DNA of 64,000 nucleotides from Microcoleus vaginatus PCC 9802 (GTDB lineage Bacteria; Cyanobacteriota; Cyanobacteriia; Cyanobacteriales; Microcoleaceae): contig CP031740.1 in the NCBI GenBank assembly GCA_022701275.1, forward strand, positions 2,739,001-2,803,000, in the 5' to 3' direction. A program made the translations under genes and the position numbers. Numbering within the stretch: position 1 is the first letter of the stretch; every line of letters begins with the position of its first letter. Below the pieces are notes generated by a model. It had not been told where the DNA came from. It worked only from the letters and a program-made list of their open reading frames with translations, and did not search any database. This document shows, in pieces, positions 19,900 to 28,718 of this stretch.

Positions 19900-20221
19900 C
19901 TTCTTTAAGTTCCCAATCAAAATTAGTTATTAGTCATTAGTCATCAGTCATTAGTCATCAGTCATTAGTCACTAATTTTAATGTTAATGATTCGACCCGA
20001 GTGAAGAAATACCCACTCGATCTTAGTACCGACTTTGTAGGTGTAGCGCCAGAATTAATTCTGGCGCTGACACAATCAATGCTTTTGCCAGAACTCTACT
20101 AATGACTTAGACTCGTGCTATGTACAATTAAAAATTAAAAATATCCAACTAAAAATAATTATTATTTTTAATTTTCAATCTTTAATTTTTAATTTCCTGG
20201 TGTCAGATGCCGAGAGCAATA
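19900..20221. other. rpsB-tsf intercistronic region with repeats
   Basis: 322 bp. It holds an ATTAGTC heptamer tandem (19925-19968), a perfect 24-bp palindrome (20045-20068; half AGCGCCAGAATT) and AATTAAAAA-type AT repeats (20125-20200). This is long for an rpsB-tsf gap; a separate tsf promoter is possible. Confidence 0.65.
20045..20068. repeat. Perfect 24-bp palindrome between rpsB and tsf
   Basis: AGCGCCAGAATT followed directly by its reverse complement, without spacer. As RNA it would give a hairpin with an AT-rich tip; as DNA it could be a symmetrical binding site. Confidence 0.8.
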
Positions 20222-21052
20222 CTAGCTCTCGGTTTCTTCGCCGTCAGCGTCAGCGGCGTCGTCGGGATCTACATAATCGGGGTCATCCAATTCTTCGATT
20301 TCGACATCATATTCCGCGCCTTCGTAGCCACCTTCGTAGTCGTAGTCTTCCTCAGAGTCACCGCCCTGCTGACCATGACGACCTTCGTAGATGGCATCAG
20401 CTAACTTGCCGACAATCAGCTTGATCGATCGAATAGCATCGTCATTCGCCGGAATCGCAATGTCAACCAAATCCGGGTCGCAGTTGGTATCCAACAGAGA
20501 GACGATCGGAATTCCCAACTTTTGGCATTCCAACACCGCATTATACTCGCGGCGTTGGTCTACCAGCACCACTCCGTCGGGAATCTTCCGCATAGATTTA
20601 ATCCCGCCCAGATATTTCTGGAGTTTTGCCATTTCTCGGCGCAGTACCGAAGCTTCTTTTTTCGGCAGCAAATCGAGGGCGCCGATTTCCTCGCGACGCT
20701 CCAAATCCTTGAGGCGCTCCACGCGGGACTTAATAGTCGTCCAGTTGGTGAGCATTCCCCCCAGCCAGCGCTGGTTGACGTAATAAGCACCGCAGCGTTG
20801 AGCTTCTTGGGCTACAATCCCTGCAGCTTGGCGCTTCGTACCCACGAACAAAAACTTTTTGCCTTTTTCTGAGGCAACTCTCATGTACTCGTAGGCGTCT
20901 TCCATAAGCTGAGCGGTTTGCACGAGGTCGATGATGTGAACCCCGTTGCGCTCTGTAAAAATGTATGGAGACATTTTCGGGTTCCACCGACGGGTTTGGT
21001 GTCCGAAGTGAACCCCTGACTCTAACATTTGAGCCAAACTGACTACTGGCAT
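20222..21052 (-). CDS. rpsB: 30S ribosomal protein S2, with acidic C-terminal tail
   Basis: A 276-residue S2. The core (1-230) is canonical: [55 protein letters not shown] and [14 protein letters not shown]. The last ~45 residues form an Asp/Glu/Tyr-rich tail ([12 protein letters not shown] onward, ending GEETES) not found in E. coli S2; acidic extensions are known in cyanobacterial S2. Upstream TAGGAG at about 21062-21067 serves as ribosome site for ATG 21052. First gene of the rpsB-tsf unit. Confidence 0.97.
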   Translation of the reverse strand: MPVVSLAQMLESGVHFGHQTRRWNPKMSPYIFTERNGVHIIDLVQTAQLMEDAYEYMRVASEKGKKFLFVGTKRQAAGIVAQEAQRCGAYYVNQRWLGGMLTNWTTIKSRVERLKDLERREEIGALDLLPKKEASVLRREMAKLQKYLGGIKSMRKIPDGVVLVDQRREYNAVLECQKLGIPIVSLLDTNCDPDLVDIAIPANDDAIRSIKLIVGKLADAIYEGRHGQQGGDSEEDYDYEGGYEGAEYDVEIEELDDPDYVDPDDAADADGEETES

Positions 21053-21487
21053 TGTATTTTTAACTCCTAATTCGGGTTAATCCTCCACCCGGTCGTATTT
21101 CTGAAGGTTTGCGCCCTCGAAACACCCGAAAACCCGGATGTGCGAATTTAAACAACTTTTCTAGTTTATCACAGCGCGCGCTACTTTTTCTGAAAATTTG
21201 ATATCCGTAGGGTTGGCTTGGCACCCGGATGTGAGATTTAATGGGCGGGTTGGGTGCGGGGTGTGCAGGCGGCGGTTAAAGTTACTCGCAAGCGCTTCTT
21301 ACAACCGAAAAATGCCGGTGGGAGGTTGCCAAAGCCTTTGTTCGCTTGTGAGAGAATGGCGTTGTTGGTGGGCCTCTTGTGCCTTCTACCTTCGATCGAG
21401 CTGGTATCGATTTTTTTCGATCAGCAATTCAGTCAGCGTTAGTACACTGCCCTCTCGATCCGCAAAAATCCCAAAGCTAAAAACGCC
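21053..21487. other. Divergent region rpsB / antiporter
   Basis: 435 bp with promoters in both directions. A GC-rich stretch on the plus strand (21240-21400) is open in two frames but overlaps the antiporter start and has no protein-like character. No riboswitch or strong palindrome was identified. Confidence 0.5.
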
Positions 21488-23692
21488 ATGCCCATACCCA
21501 TTCTCGTCCTGCTTGAAGTTCTAATTGTCATCGCACTTTCGAGACTTGTAGGTTTAGGATTTCGAGCGATCAAACAACCTCAAGTCATTGGAGAAATTGT
21601 AGCAGGAATTATGCTTGGACCTTCTCTGTTTGGCTTAGTTGCACCAGATTTAGCAACAGCACTTTTTCCCGCCGAAGCCGTTCCCTTCCTCAACGTGCTA
21701 TCAGAGGTGGGGCTAATATTTTTCATGTTTTTGATTGGTTTGGAACTGAATCCCAAGTATCTCAAAAGCAATTTAGATATAGCGATTTTAACTTCCCACG
21801 TCAGCATTTTACTGCCCTTTTCCCTGGGAAGCTTGCTAGCGCTGCAGCTGTATCCCATCGTTTCAAATAATAGCGTTTCCTTTACCGCCTTTGCTTTGTT
21901 TTTGGGCGCTGCGATGTCAATTACGGCCTTTCCGGTGCTGGCAAGAATTATTACAGAACACAACTTGCAGAATACAAAATTGGGAACGTTGGCCTTGACT
22001 TGCGCTGCGGTAGATGACGTAACGGCGTGGTGTTTGTTAGCGGTGGCGATCGCAGTTACTCGTACTAATTCGATGATCGGTGCTGTGCCGACAATTATTG
22101 CATCTTTAATTTACATCGGTTTCATGCTGACTGTAGTCCGTTGGTTCTTGCAGCGACTTTCCAAACAGTACAACCGCACTGGCAGATTAACACAGTTATT
22201 GCTCTCCGGCATTTACATGGGAGTTGTAGCTTCGGCATTAATTACTGAATGGATCGGCATTCATTTAATTTTCGGTGCATTTATGCTGGGTGCTGCCATG
22301 CCTAAAAATGCGGGATTGACCAGAGAATTAGCAGAAAAAACAGAAGACTTTGTACTAATATTTCTCCTGCCCATATTTTTTGCTTATAGCGGGTTGCGAA
22401 CTCAAATCGGCTTGCTCAACAGTCCTGAATTGTGGCTGCTGTGCGCCGCAGTTTTAGGAGTGGCAATTGTCGGCAAATACCTCGGCACTTACGTTGCAGC
22501 TAGAGTATGTGGCATCAGCAACCGCGAAGCTTCAGCCCTGGGATGGCTGATGAATACTCGTGGTTTGACTGAACTAATTGTGCTGAATATCGGTCTTTCC
22601 TTGGGGGTGATTTCGCCGCTGCTATTTACGATGTTAGTCATCATGGCTTTAGTGACAACTTTTATGACTTCGCCACTGTTGGAGTGGACTTATCCAAAAC
22701 GGTTAATTAGATTAGATATTTCAGAAGTTAACTCTGAGGATTCCGAATTAGAAGATTTACAAATGGCTGACATCAACGAAGAAACTGCTAACAAATTGCT
22801 GCCCACTTATCGAATTTTAGTACCTGTTGCCAACCCCAGCACGCAGAAAGGTTTACTGAGACTAGCGGTAGCGCTGGCGCAGCCTGCTGCTGGTATGGGC
22901 GGTGATGATTTAAAGTCGGCGGCGGTTCATCCTCTGAGTTTGATAGAATTAAATGATGACTATGCTTTTGAAAGTACGCCGGCGGAAGCCGATCGCATTA
23001 TTCAAGAGCGTCGCTCGAAATTATCAGAATTGATTGATAGTTTGGAACTGCCCGAGGCAAGAAAATTCGTACATCCCATCATTCGCGTTACTAATGATGT
23101 CGCCCGGGAAACGGCACAAATTGCGGAGATCGATCGCGCGGATTTGATTTTAGTAGGATGGCATAGGCCTACTTTTAGCAGCAACCGTTTGGGAGGACGT
23201 GTCGGTCAAATTCTCAGCAACGCAAAGGTGGATGTAGCAATTTTTGTTGACAGAGGCAGGGAAAAATTGAATAACTTGTTAGTACCTTACGCCGCAAACA
23301 TTCACGATGACTTGGGGTTAGAATTGGCGCTGAGACTGTTAGTTAATAGCGAGGAACGCCGTTTGACGGTGCTGCGGGTGGCGGTTGACGGGGAATCTGG
23401 AAATGAGCTGAGTTACGAGTTTCAGCGAGTGATGGATCAGTTACCAGTTGAGGTACGATCGCGCATTGAAACTCCGATTGTGGAGGCTGCTGAGCCAATT
23501 CAAGCAGTGGTTGCGGCTTCTGCTAATGCTGATTTGACTATTGCGGGTACGAGTCGGGAGTGGGGAATTGAGCGCCAAACTTTGGGACAGTATACTGATG
23601 AATTGGCTGTGCAGTGTCATTCTTCGCTGCTGATTGCGCGGTGTTACGTTAGAGTGCGATCGCACTTGGCATCGGTACTTCCTCAAATGTAG
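21488..23692 (+). CDS. Kef-type cation:proton antiporter (CPA2) with C-terminal USP-like domains
   Basis: A 734-residue protein. Residues 1-395 form an integral membrane domain of about 12-13 helices with CPA2 signatures: QPQVIGEIVAGIMLGPS, GLIFFMFLIGLEL, ALFLGAAMSITAFPVLARI and TCAAVDDVTAW (the DD region is implicated in ion binding in this superfamily). MLGAAMPKNAGLTRELAEKTEDF and GWLMNTRGLTELIVLNIG complete the core. Residues about 430-590 and 600-725 resemble two universal-stress-protein domains (DLILVGWHRPTFSSNRLGGRVGQILSNAKVDVAIFVDRG; LTIAGTSREWG), possible nucleotide-sensing regulators. It should exchange K+ or Na+ for H+ at a membrane; the ion is not predictable. Confidence 0.9.
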   Translation: MPIPILVLLEVLIVIALSRLVGLGFRAIKQPQVIGEIVAGIMLGPSLFGLVAPDLATALFPAEAVPFLNVLSEVGLIFFMFLIGLELNPKYLKSNLDIAILTSHVSILLPFSLGSLLALQLYPIVSNNSVSFTAFALFLGAAMSITAFPVLARIITEHNLQNTKLGTLALTCAAVDDVTAWCLLAVAIAVTRTNSMIGAVPTIIASLIYIGFMLTVVRWFLQRLSKQYNRTGRLTQLLLSGIYMGVVASALITEWIGIHLIFGAFMLGAAMPKNAGLTRELAEKTEDFVLIFLLPIFFAYSGLRTQIGLLNSPELWLLCAAVLGVAIVGKYLGTYVAARVCGISNREASALGWLMNTRGLTELIVLNIGLSLGVISPLLFTMLVIMALVTTFMTSPLLEWTYPKRLIRLDISEVNSEDSELEDLQMADINEETANKLLPTYRILVPVANPSTQKGLLRLAVALAQPAAGMGGDDLKSAAVHPLSLIELNDDYAFESTPAEADRIIQERRSKLSELIDSLELPEARKFVHPIIRVTNDVARETAQIAEIDRADLILVGWHRPTFSSNRLGGRVGQILSNAKVDVAIFVDRGREKLNNLLVPYAANIHDDLGLELALRLLVNSEERRLTVLRVAVDGESGNELSYEFQRVMDQLPVEVRSRIETPIVEAAEPIQAVVAASANADLTIAGTSREWGIERQTLGQYTDELAVQCHSSLLIARCYVRVRSHLASVLPQM

Positions 23693-23696
23693 TCAG

Positions 23697-23826
23697 TTGA
23701 CTGTTGACTGTTGACTGTTGGCAGTTGTTATTAGTTATTGGTTATTGGTTATTGGTTATTTGTGAGTTAGTACCAATGCCCAATGCCCAATGCCCAATGC
23801 CCAATGCCCAATGCCCAATGCCCAAT
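23697..23826. repeat. Three adjacent heptamer tandem tracts
   Basis: TTGACTG units (23697-23722), GTTATTG units (23731-23760) and CCCAATG units (23775-23826) follow each other between the antiporter and the next gene. They match the short tandemly repeated repetitive (STRR) heptamers known from filamentous cyanobacteria. The CCCAATG tract ends 14 bases before the next start codon. Confidence 0.85.
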
Positions 23827-23840
23827 TATTAATTACCAAG

Positions 23841-24347
23841 ATGATGAATCATTTAAGCCTCAAATCGCTGGCATTTTACGGGATTGCGATCGGCTCAGTT
23901 GCACTGCTGTTTAAAGTAGTAACTGCTTATGGGGAAGCAAATTTAAAGGCTCCTTCGGCAATTGCGGGAAATTATCGCTTCGATCCTAAAAGTTTGCCCG
24001 AATGTCTGAAATCTGATGTTTTGGTATTGACAATCGAGCAATCGGGTGTTTATTTGAGCGGTAATTTGCGATCGGGCAGCAGGGAGGGCAGGGAAAAAAC
24101 AGCCCAGGAGAAACCTTCTCTATTTGGTAAGTGGGAAACTCAAGGATTGAACTTGTCGGGTGCGGTTGCTAATTTAGCTGGTTGCAGCGACTCCACAGCA
24201 ACCGGTCAAAACAGTTCTGTTAAAATGCGCGGAATTGTGGAGCAAGAAAGCCTCAAAGGAAAAATTAGTCTAACTGATAAGGCGGCGGCTACAGATTTTA
24301 CGGCTCAAAGAGAAGCGGCGGTGCAACCCCAGAAGCAGGAACATTGA
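23841..24347 (+). CDS. Hypothetical exported protein
   Basis: A 168-residue protein starting at ATG 23841 (or the adjacent ATG 23844). An in-frame ATG at 23790 would translate the CCCAATG repeat tract and is rejected. A hydrophobic segment at about 8-24 (LAFYGIAIGSVALLFKVV) suggests a signal peptide or anchor. The remainder (IAGNYRFDPKSLPEC, LVLTIEQSGVYLSGNL, MRGIVEQESLKGKISL) looks like a beta-rich domain with two cysteines. It follows the antiporter by 148 bp of repeats; co-transcription is possible. I do not recognise a family. Confidence 0.6.
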   Translation: MMNHLSLKSLAFYGIAIGSVALLFKVVTAYGEANLKAPSAIAGNYRFDPKSLPECLKSDVLVLTIEQSGVYLSGNLRSGSREGREKTAQEKPSLFGKWETQGLNLSGAVANLAGCSDSTATGQNSSVKMRGIVEQESLKGKISLTDKAAATDFTAQREAAVQPQKQEH

Positions 24348-24626
24348 TTGATCCCAATAGAGAATAAGAAATGGGAAATGGGTAATTCTTTGTCGCTTTT
24401 CGACTCTCCCCTTCTCCCCTAACGAAGCAAGGAATCACAAAGCTCCGGCGACGTGGGTGGGGAGTGGCAGATCAAACTCCCGCTGGAGCTCGCCTGTGAC
24501 GGTCGGTTGCTGCTAAATTAGAAAATATGCCTAAAAGTCAATGATAAAAATAAAGTATCCCAGAGAAGTTCTTGGTTGAGAATTTGTCTTGCTCAAGACC
24601 CCCCGTGCCCGTATAGTTTGTTTGGA

Positions 24627-25253
24627 ATGGATGTTGCCGTGATATTAATGCCGTCAGAAACTTCGCTTACCCAGTCAAACCCGTTAATTTTAGACAGTTT
24701 GCCAGACTTGTCGCCTTCCGATGGGGGATGTCCCCGCCGAGCCAGATTACAAATTGACTTGATGTTGCTGGCGATCGAAGCCTTGTATCTCGGAGGTGCC
24801 GAAGAAATGCTGGTGGTGTCAAAGGACCTGGAATTGGAATCAATTATCAAAAATCGGGTTGCCCTTTGGCTGATGCGTAATACTAACCCGCTGAGACGCT
24901 ACACCCAGCGCCGCTCGCTTACTATGGTGGAGGCAAAAGCGCTGGTGGCGATCGCCTGTAATATGGCGCGTAAGTTAACCGCCACAATTCGGCAGTTGCT
25001 GCTAGACTCGCAGCAGTTGCGATCGAGAAATATCCCCCTCAACCAGAACCTGCCGCTGGCCGAGTATTTAGAACGCTTTAGAGCTCACTTTCGATCGCGC
25101 ATGAACCCCAAGCGATCGCTAGTTGCCGCTTACGATTCCGACGACAAGCTCAACGAACTAGCTTTGAACTTGTTGAGCAAACTGCTATTTTGTACAGGCA
25201 CAGCCGGAATGCAGCGCTTCTGGGTTAGCCTGTTTGATGGAGAAGTTGAATAA
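24627..25253 (+). CDS. DUF3038 family protein
   Basis: 208 residues from ATG 24627; ATG 24648 and an upstream ATG at 24576 are alternatives, none with a clear ribosome site. The helical domain RRARLQIDLMLLAIEALYLGGAEEML, LWLMRNTNPLRR and TMVEAKALVAIACNMARKL matches my knowledge of DUF3038, a cyanobacterial family of unknown function that is regularly followed by a DUF4335 gene, as here (3-bp gap). No signal or membrane segment, so cytosolic. The tight coupling suggests that the two proteins act together. Confidence 0.75.
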   Translation: MDVAVILMPSETSLTQSNPLILDSLPDLSPSDGGCPRRARLQIDLMLLAIEALYLGGAEEMLVVSKDLELESIIKNRVALWLMRNTNPLRRYTQRRSLTMVEAKALVAIACNMARKLTATIRQLLLDSQQLRSRNIPLNQNLPLAEYLERFRAHFRSRMNPKRSLVAAYDSDDKLNELALNLLSKLLFCTGTAGMQRFWVSLFDGEVE

Positions 25254-25256
25254 AAA

Positions 25257-26459
25257 ATGACTATTAGGCGTCAGTACAGTCTGCCAAATTGCACCCTAGT
25301 TCTAGAAGGGTTGAGCGATGGATCGGCAACCAGCCAGTTAGATATACGACCGGTGCTTTCCATACTAATGAGCGCTGAATGCTATGTGAAAGGTCTCGGC
25401 GAGCCCCTGACGGGGGGGCGGGAGTTTTTTGAAAGCTTGGTGAGGGCCGTCAGCAGCTACGCTCAAGAATTTATGAGCGGGGTGCATTATCCCGATCGCT
25501 ACGGCCCGAATGTGGGCATGGTGCAGTTACACAGAATTGACGGGAATTTGCACCGATTGACCGTTCTACCCGCCTCCACAGGCAGCCCAACCCCAATCGA
25601 TCAAAAAACAGAACTGTCGGCAAAAGTTGATTTGACGACGGTACAGCTATTTGACTTGGTAGAGGCGATCGATCAGTTTTTTGCCGACACGCAGACGCTG
25701 CCGGAATTATCGCTGCAATTAACCCCAATTTCCAAGCGTTACGTCAAGTCGGCCGAACCTTTGGCGAAGCGGACTTTGCCTGCTGTGGTGGGGGTGTCGA
25801 GTTTGGCTTTGGCTGCGATGGCGTTTTTCTTGGTGCCGGTGCCAGAAGTCCAGCGCCAGAGAGATCCGGTGCCGCAGCCCAATCCAGCGGGCCAGAATCA
25901 GGGGACGCCGAATCCGGGCGGATCGGGTTCGCCTAATCCCAATCCCACGCCCCCTGCAGACGGTTTGGTGCCTGGGACTCAAACTCCGAACGCTGAATCG
26001 ATTTCGCCGACTCCGAGCCCCGCGCCGCAGTCGGACGCTTCACCAAGCCCCACACCGCAGTCGGACGCTTCACCAAGCCCCACACCGCAGTCGGACGCTT
26101 CGCCGGAAAGCACGCCCAGTCCTGTTGCTGAAGGTTTGGCAAGCCCTGAAGCAGCAGCCGTGCCAATTACCGACCCAGGGGAAATTGAGCTGTTGAGGGG
26201 CAAACTTTCCCAGCAAATTGACGGATTTGTGAAGAATCAGCCTCCGGGTGATGCGGAGTTGGTTTATCGGGTGAGTGTGGCCCAAGACGGGGCGATTGTC
26301 GGTTACAAGCCCGAGAATTCGGCAGCAGTCGATCAATCCGAAACGCCCTTGTCGGAGTTGCTTTACAAACCGGTTGGCACCAGGTCACCGGCGGAACCGC
26401 TGGCTGATTTCCGCGTAGTTTTGGCACCAGACGGCACTGTTCAAGTCACTCCTTGGTAA
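25257..26459 (+). CDS. DUF4335 family protein, single-pass membrane with Pro/Ser repeats
   Basis: A 400-residue protein. The N-terminal domain (1-165: RRQYSLPNCTLVLEGLSD, ILMSAECYVKGL, FFESLVRAVSSYAQEF) is the DUF4335 part. A membrane segment sits at about 177-195 (VVGVSSLALAAMAFFLVP), then a Pro/Asn/Ser-rich linker holding a 30-bp tandem (TPQSDASPSP, 26026-26105), then a C-terminal domain (about 300-400: ELLRGKLSQQID, ELVYRVSVAQDGAIVGY, FRVVLAPDGTVQV). The plan is a cytosolic head, one helix and an exported tail. It is translationally close to DUF3038. Function unknown. Confidence 0.75.
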   Translation: MTIRRQYSLPNCTLVLEGLSDGSATSQLDIRPVLSILMSAECYVKGLGEPLTGGREFFESLVRAVSSYAQEFMSGVHYPDRYGPNVGMVQLHRIDGNLHRLTVLPASTGSPTPIDQKTELSAKVDLTTVQLFDLVEAIDQFFADTQTLPELSLQLTPISKRYVKSAEPLAKRTLPAVVGVSSLALAAMAFFLVPVPEVQRQRDPVPQPNPAGQNQGTPNPGGSGSPNPNPTPPADGLVPGTQTPNAESISPTPSPAPQSDASPSPTPQSDASPSPTPQSDASPESTPSPVAEGLASPEAAAVPITDPGEIELLRGKLSQQIDGFVKNQPPGDAELVYRVSVAQDGAIVGYKPENSAAVDQSETPLSELLYKPVGTRSPAEPLADFRVVLAPDGTVQVTPW

Positions 26460-26461
26460 TG

Positions 26462-26525
26462 GTTGATTGTTGACTGTTAACGGTTAACTGTTGACTGTTA
26501 ACGGTTGACTGTTGACTGTTGAGTG
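26462..26525. repeat. TTGACTG/TTAACGG heptamer tract
   Basis: Seven-base units alternate between TTGACTG and TTAACGG variants directly after the DUF4335 stop. Confidence 0.75.
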
Positions 26526-26560
26526 ATACCAAATCCCGCTTAAATGCTCCCTCAATCTCT

Positions 26561-26613
26561 TAGTCTGCGGAGGCAGACTTTGTTTTTGTAGTAGCGATTT
26601 CAATCGCCGAATT
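26561..26613 (-). repeat. 53-bp two-hairpin dispersed repeat, copy 1
   Basis: Read on the minus strand: AATTCG, hairpin GCGA-TTGAAA-TCGC, a short spacer, then hairpin GTCTGC-CTCC-GCAGAC. The same 53-bp layout occurs at 34124-34176 with GCGG...CCGC in the first stem, a compensatory change. Confidence 0.8.
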
Positions 26614-26634
26614 ATCTACAAACCGATTGCTGAT

Positions 26635-28713
26635 TCAAAGCCCTGTTGGTGCGATTGGCTCAATGTTTGGGTCAAATCCTCCAACTTGATTTGTGCGAAT
26701 TATCCACAAAAATGCTCCCTGTTTTAAGAAAATTTTGGCTATTTCATCTTGGGTGCGCCTGGGTAGCATTGTTCGGTAACTAATAGCAGCTTTTATCAGG
26801 TTCACTATACCGACAAAAAAGGTTTTTTTCAGTTCCGCATCAATCCCCGCCAATCTTGCATTTTTCCGCCAATCTGGACGGACAATGCCGAGGGGCATTA
26901 ATACTTTTTCTAAACTCTCTCCTAAAGCTACTAACTGGTGAAACCTTTGGGTTTGTGCGTCGGTGGGATGTGTTTTCAACCAGTCTTGAATCTGAGGATT
27001 TGACTCTATTTCGGAAGTAATTTTTTTAATTGTCGCGTAAATTGCCTGACTTGAATCTTGGACGCAAGAAGTTGCTGGGGTGACTAAACTTGCGCCGGTG
27101 CCGTCTCCGCTGCGGTAGCGGGCCATCATGATATCTAGTTGCTGGTTTAATTCGGTTAAAGGCGACAAGGTGATGCCGTCAAAATCGTAGTCGCAACACA
27201 CGCAATCTAATTTACAGATGATATCGCAAACCGGGCGATCGCCCAACCAGCCGCGCTGCAAGTCTCCCATGTAGCTTTGCCATTTGCTGGAACCGGCAAC
27301 AATTCCGTCGGGATTATGGGCGTAAACTTGTTTGTATTCTATGTCAAAACGCAGTTCGCTGGTAAAGCGATCGCGCACCACTTTTGCTACTCCCAAAGCA
27401 AAATGTCCGGTGACAATTCCCAGCGGTGGCCGTTCGCCTTTTTTGCCGCCGATACCGCCGAAACTGTGAATCACTATCCCGATATCTCCTTCTTGCCAAG
27501 GAGAGATTGAAGCGTTTTCTGTAGCCTCATTTGGGGTTAACAATATTCTTTTTGCTTGCCCTTTTTGTGCTGGTGTATTTTCCCAATTTTTGTTACTTAA
27601 ATAAGCGAGAGATTTTTTTAGACCGAAATGTGTTTCATCTGGTGTTAATTGGGCAACTTTGCGGGGTTCGATTGCCTGCACTACAAATATACTGTCTTCG
27701 TCTCTATCGCCATAAATGTACCAGCCGTCTGGATTTAAGGGGGATTGTTCGATCAGGTGATTGGTAGACCTCGCTACGCCATTTTTGTCGGGCTGTACTT
27801 GTGGAATCCGAATAATTTCAGCGGCGCCGTCAAATTGTTGAGATGTTTTGTTGAAATGCCGGACAATAAATTTGTCGCTGTCGGCTTCTTTTCGCTGTAA
27901 AATTGAGACTAAGGCGCAGAAACGTCCGATAATTTGTACGGGTTCGCGATCGATCGTGAGTTCCTGGCGATCGCTGCTGCTATAATTAATCGCAATCACC
28001 GGCCTGCGTAGCATCACAGTCACGCTGTCTTCGAGTCTGCTGCCTGTTAGAGTTTCTAAAGGGCTTACATTTCGCCAGCCGTTCAATCTATCTGGATGGA
28101 TGTTGCCAGATTTTTGACTTTTTTTAGTTTGTTGTGTGAAGTTTATATCTTGACTGACTGCGTGGACAAAAAACTGTACTTCGCGATTTGTACTCCATTT
28201 CAAAAATGCTGTTTTGCCAATGAAATTTTTATATTTTTTGGGGGCATTTATTACTTCAAAAAAAACTGTCCCGTAGGGTTGGCGCTGTTCGCTTGAGGGC
28301 AAAACTAAGCGCCCGTGCCAAAGAGCTATCGGCTTGTAGAGATAGGCAACCGCTGCTGAATTTTCGCAGATTATCGGCGGCTCAGGCACTTCTGAAATAT
28401 CGTTTTTGTCTCCAAAAATTGCAGCAGTTAACTTGCCGTCACTTTCTACGAAAACAGGTTCTAAAAAAACGTTTTCAGGCTCTGAAATAGTAGCGGTTAA
28501 ATTGTCCGTCTTTCTTTTGAACGAGCGTTTAAAAAACAGGCTATTTTTTTCCAATTTTGCCTGCAACCAAGTAATAAAAAGGCGAAGAAAAATAAAAGCT
28601 GTTAAACCGAAAACAACAGCTAATATTATCATGCCCAGAGTCAAAATGAATTGGTCGAAAAACTGACCTGACAGTAAAAAAAGGGTTGGCCCGATCCAAG
28701 GAAATGCCGCCAT
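26635..28713 (-). CDS. Membrane-anchored hypothetical protein, 692 residues
   Basis: I do not recognise a domain. The N-terminus has two close hydrophobic segments (about 5-16 and 20-50: FILTLGMIILAVVFGLTAFIFLRLFI), then a basic stretch (KRSFKRKTDN). The long remainder looks beta-rich in the middle (TGSRLEDSVTVMLRRPVIAI; IGIVIHSFGGIGGKKGERPPLGIVTGHFALGVAKVV; FDIEYKQVYAHNPDGIV), with a cysteine cluster CDIICKLDCVCCDYDFDG at about 491-508, and helical toward the end (QAIYATIKKITSEIE; ARLAGIDAELKKTFF). I saw no CPBP-type EExxxR motif. It follows the upstream 224-residue gene by five bases on the same strand, so the two are probably co-expressed. Function unknown. Confidence 0.65.
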   Translation of the reverse strand: MAAFPWIGPTLFLLSGQFFDQFILTLGMIILAVVFGLTAFIFLRLFITWLQAKLEKNSLFFKRSFKRKTDNLTATISEPENVFLEPVFVESDGKLTAAIFGDKNDISEVPEPPIICENSAAVAYLYKPIALWHGRLVLPSSEQRQPYGTVFFEVINAPKKYKNFIGKTAFLKWSTNREVQFFVHAVSQDINFTQQTKKSQKSGNIHPDRLNGWRNVSPLETLTGSRLEDSVTVMLRRPVIAINYSSSDRQELTIDREPVQIIGRFCALVSILQRKEADSDKFIVRHFNKTSQQFDGAAEIIRIPQVQPDKNGVARSTNHLIEQSPLNPDGWYIYGDRDEDSIFVVQAIEPRKVAQLTPDETHFGLKKSLAYLSNKNWENTPAQKGQAKRILLTPNEATENASISPWQEGDIGIVIHSFGGIGGKKGERPPLGIVTGHFALGVAKVVRDRFTSELRFDIEYKQVYAHNPDGIVAGSSKWQSYMGDLQRGWLGDRPVCDIICKLDCVCCDYDFDGITLSPLTELNQQLDIMMARYRSGDGTGASLVTPATSCVQDSSQAIYATIKKITSEIESNPQIQDWLKTHPTDAQTQRFHQLVALGESLEKVLMPLGIVRPDWRKNARLAGIDAELKKTFFVGIVNLIKAAISYRTMLPRRTQDEIAKIFLKQGAFLWIIRTNQVGGFDPNIEPIAPTGL

Positions 28714-28718
28714 AATGT

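Noticed and set aside
21198..21524. 108-residue plus-strand frame upstream of the antiporter
   Set aside because: It overlaps the antiporter start in another frame and has no signal, domain or ribosome site.
23775..23826. CRISPR array suspected from regular short repeats
   Set aside because: Units are 7 bp and contiguous, with no unique spacers; the same holds for the other tandem tracts. No cas genes are present.
26635..28713. CAAX-protease (CPBP/Abi) identity for the 692-residue protein
   Set aside because: No EExxxR or matching His motifs and too few membrane helices.
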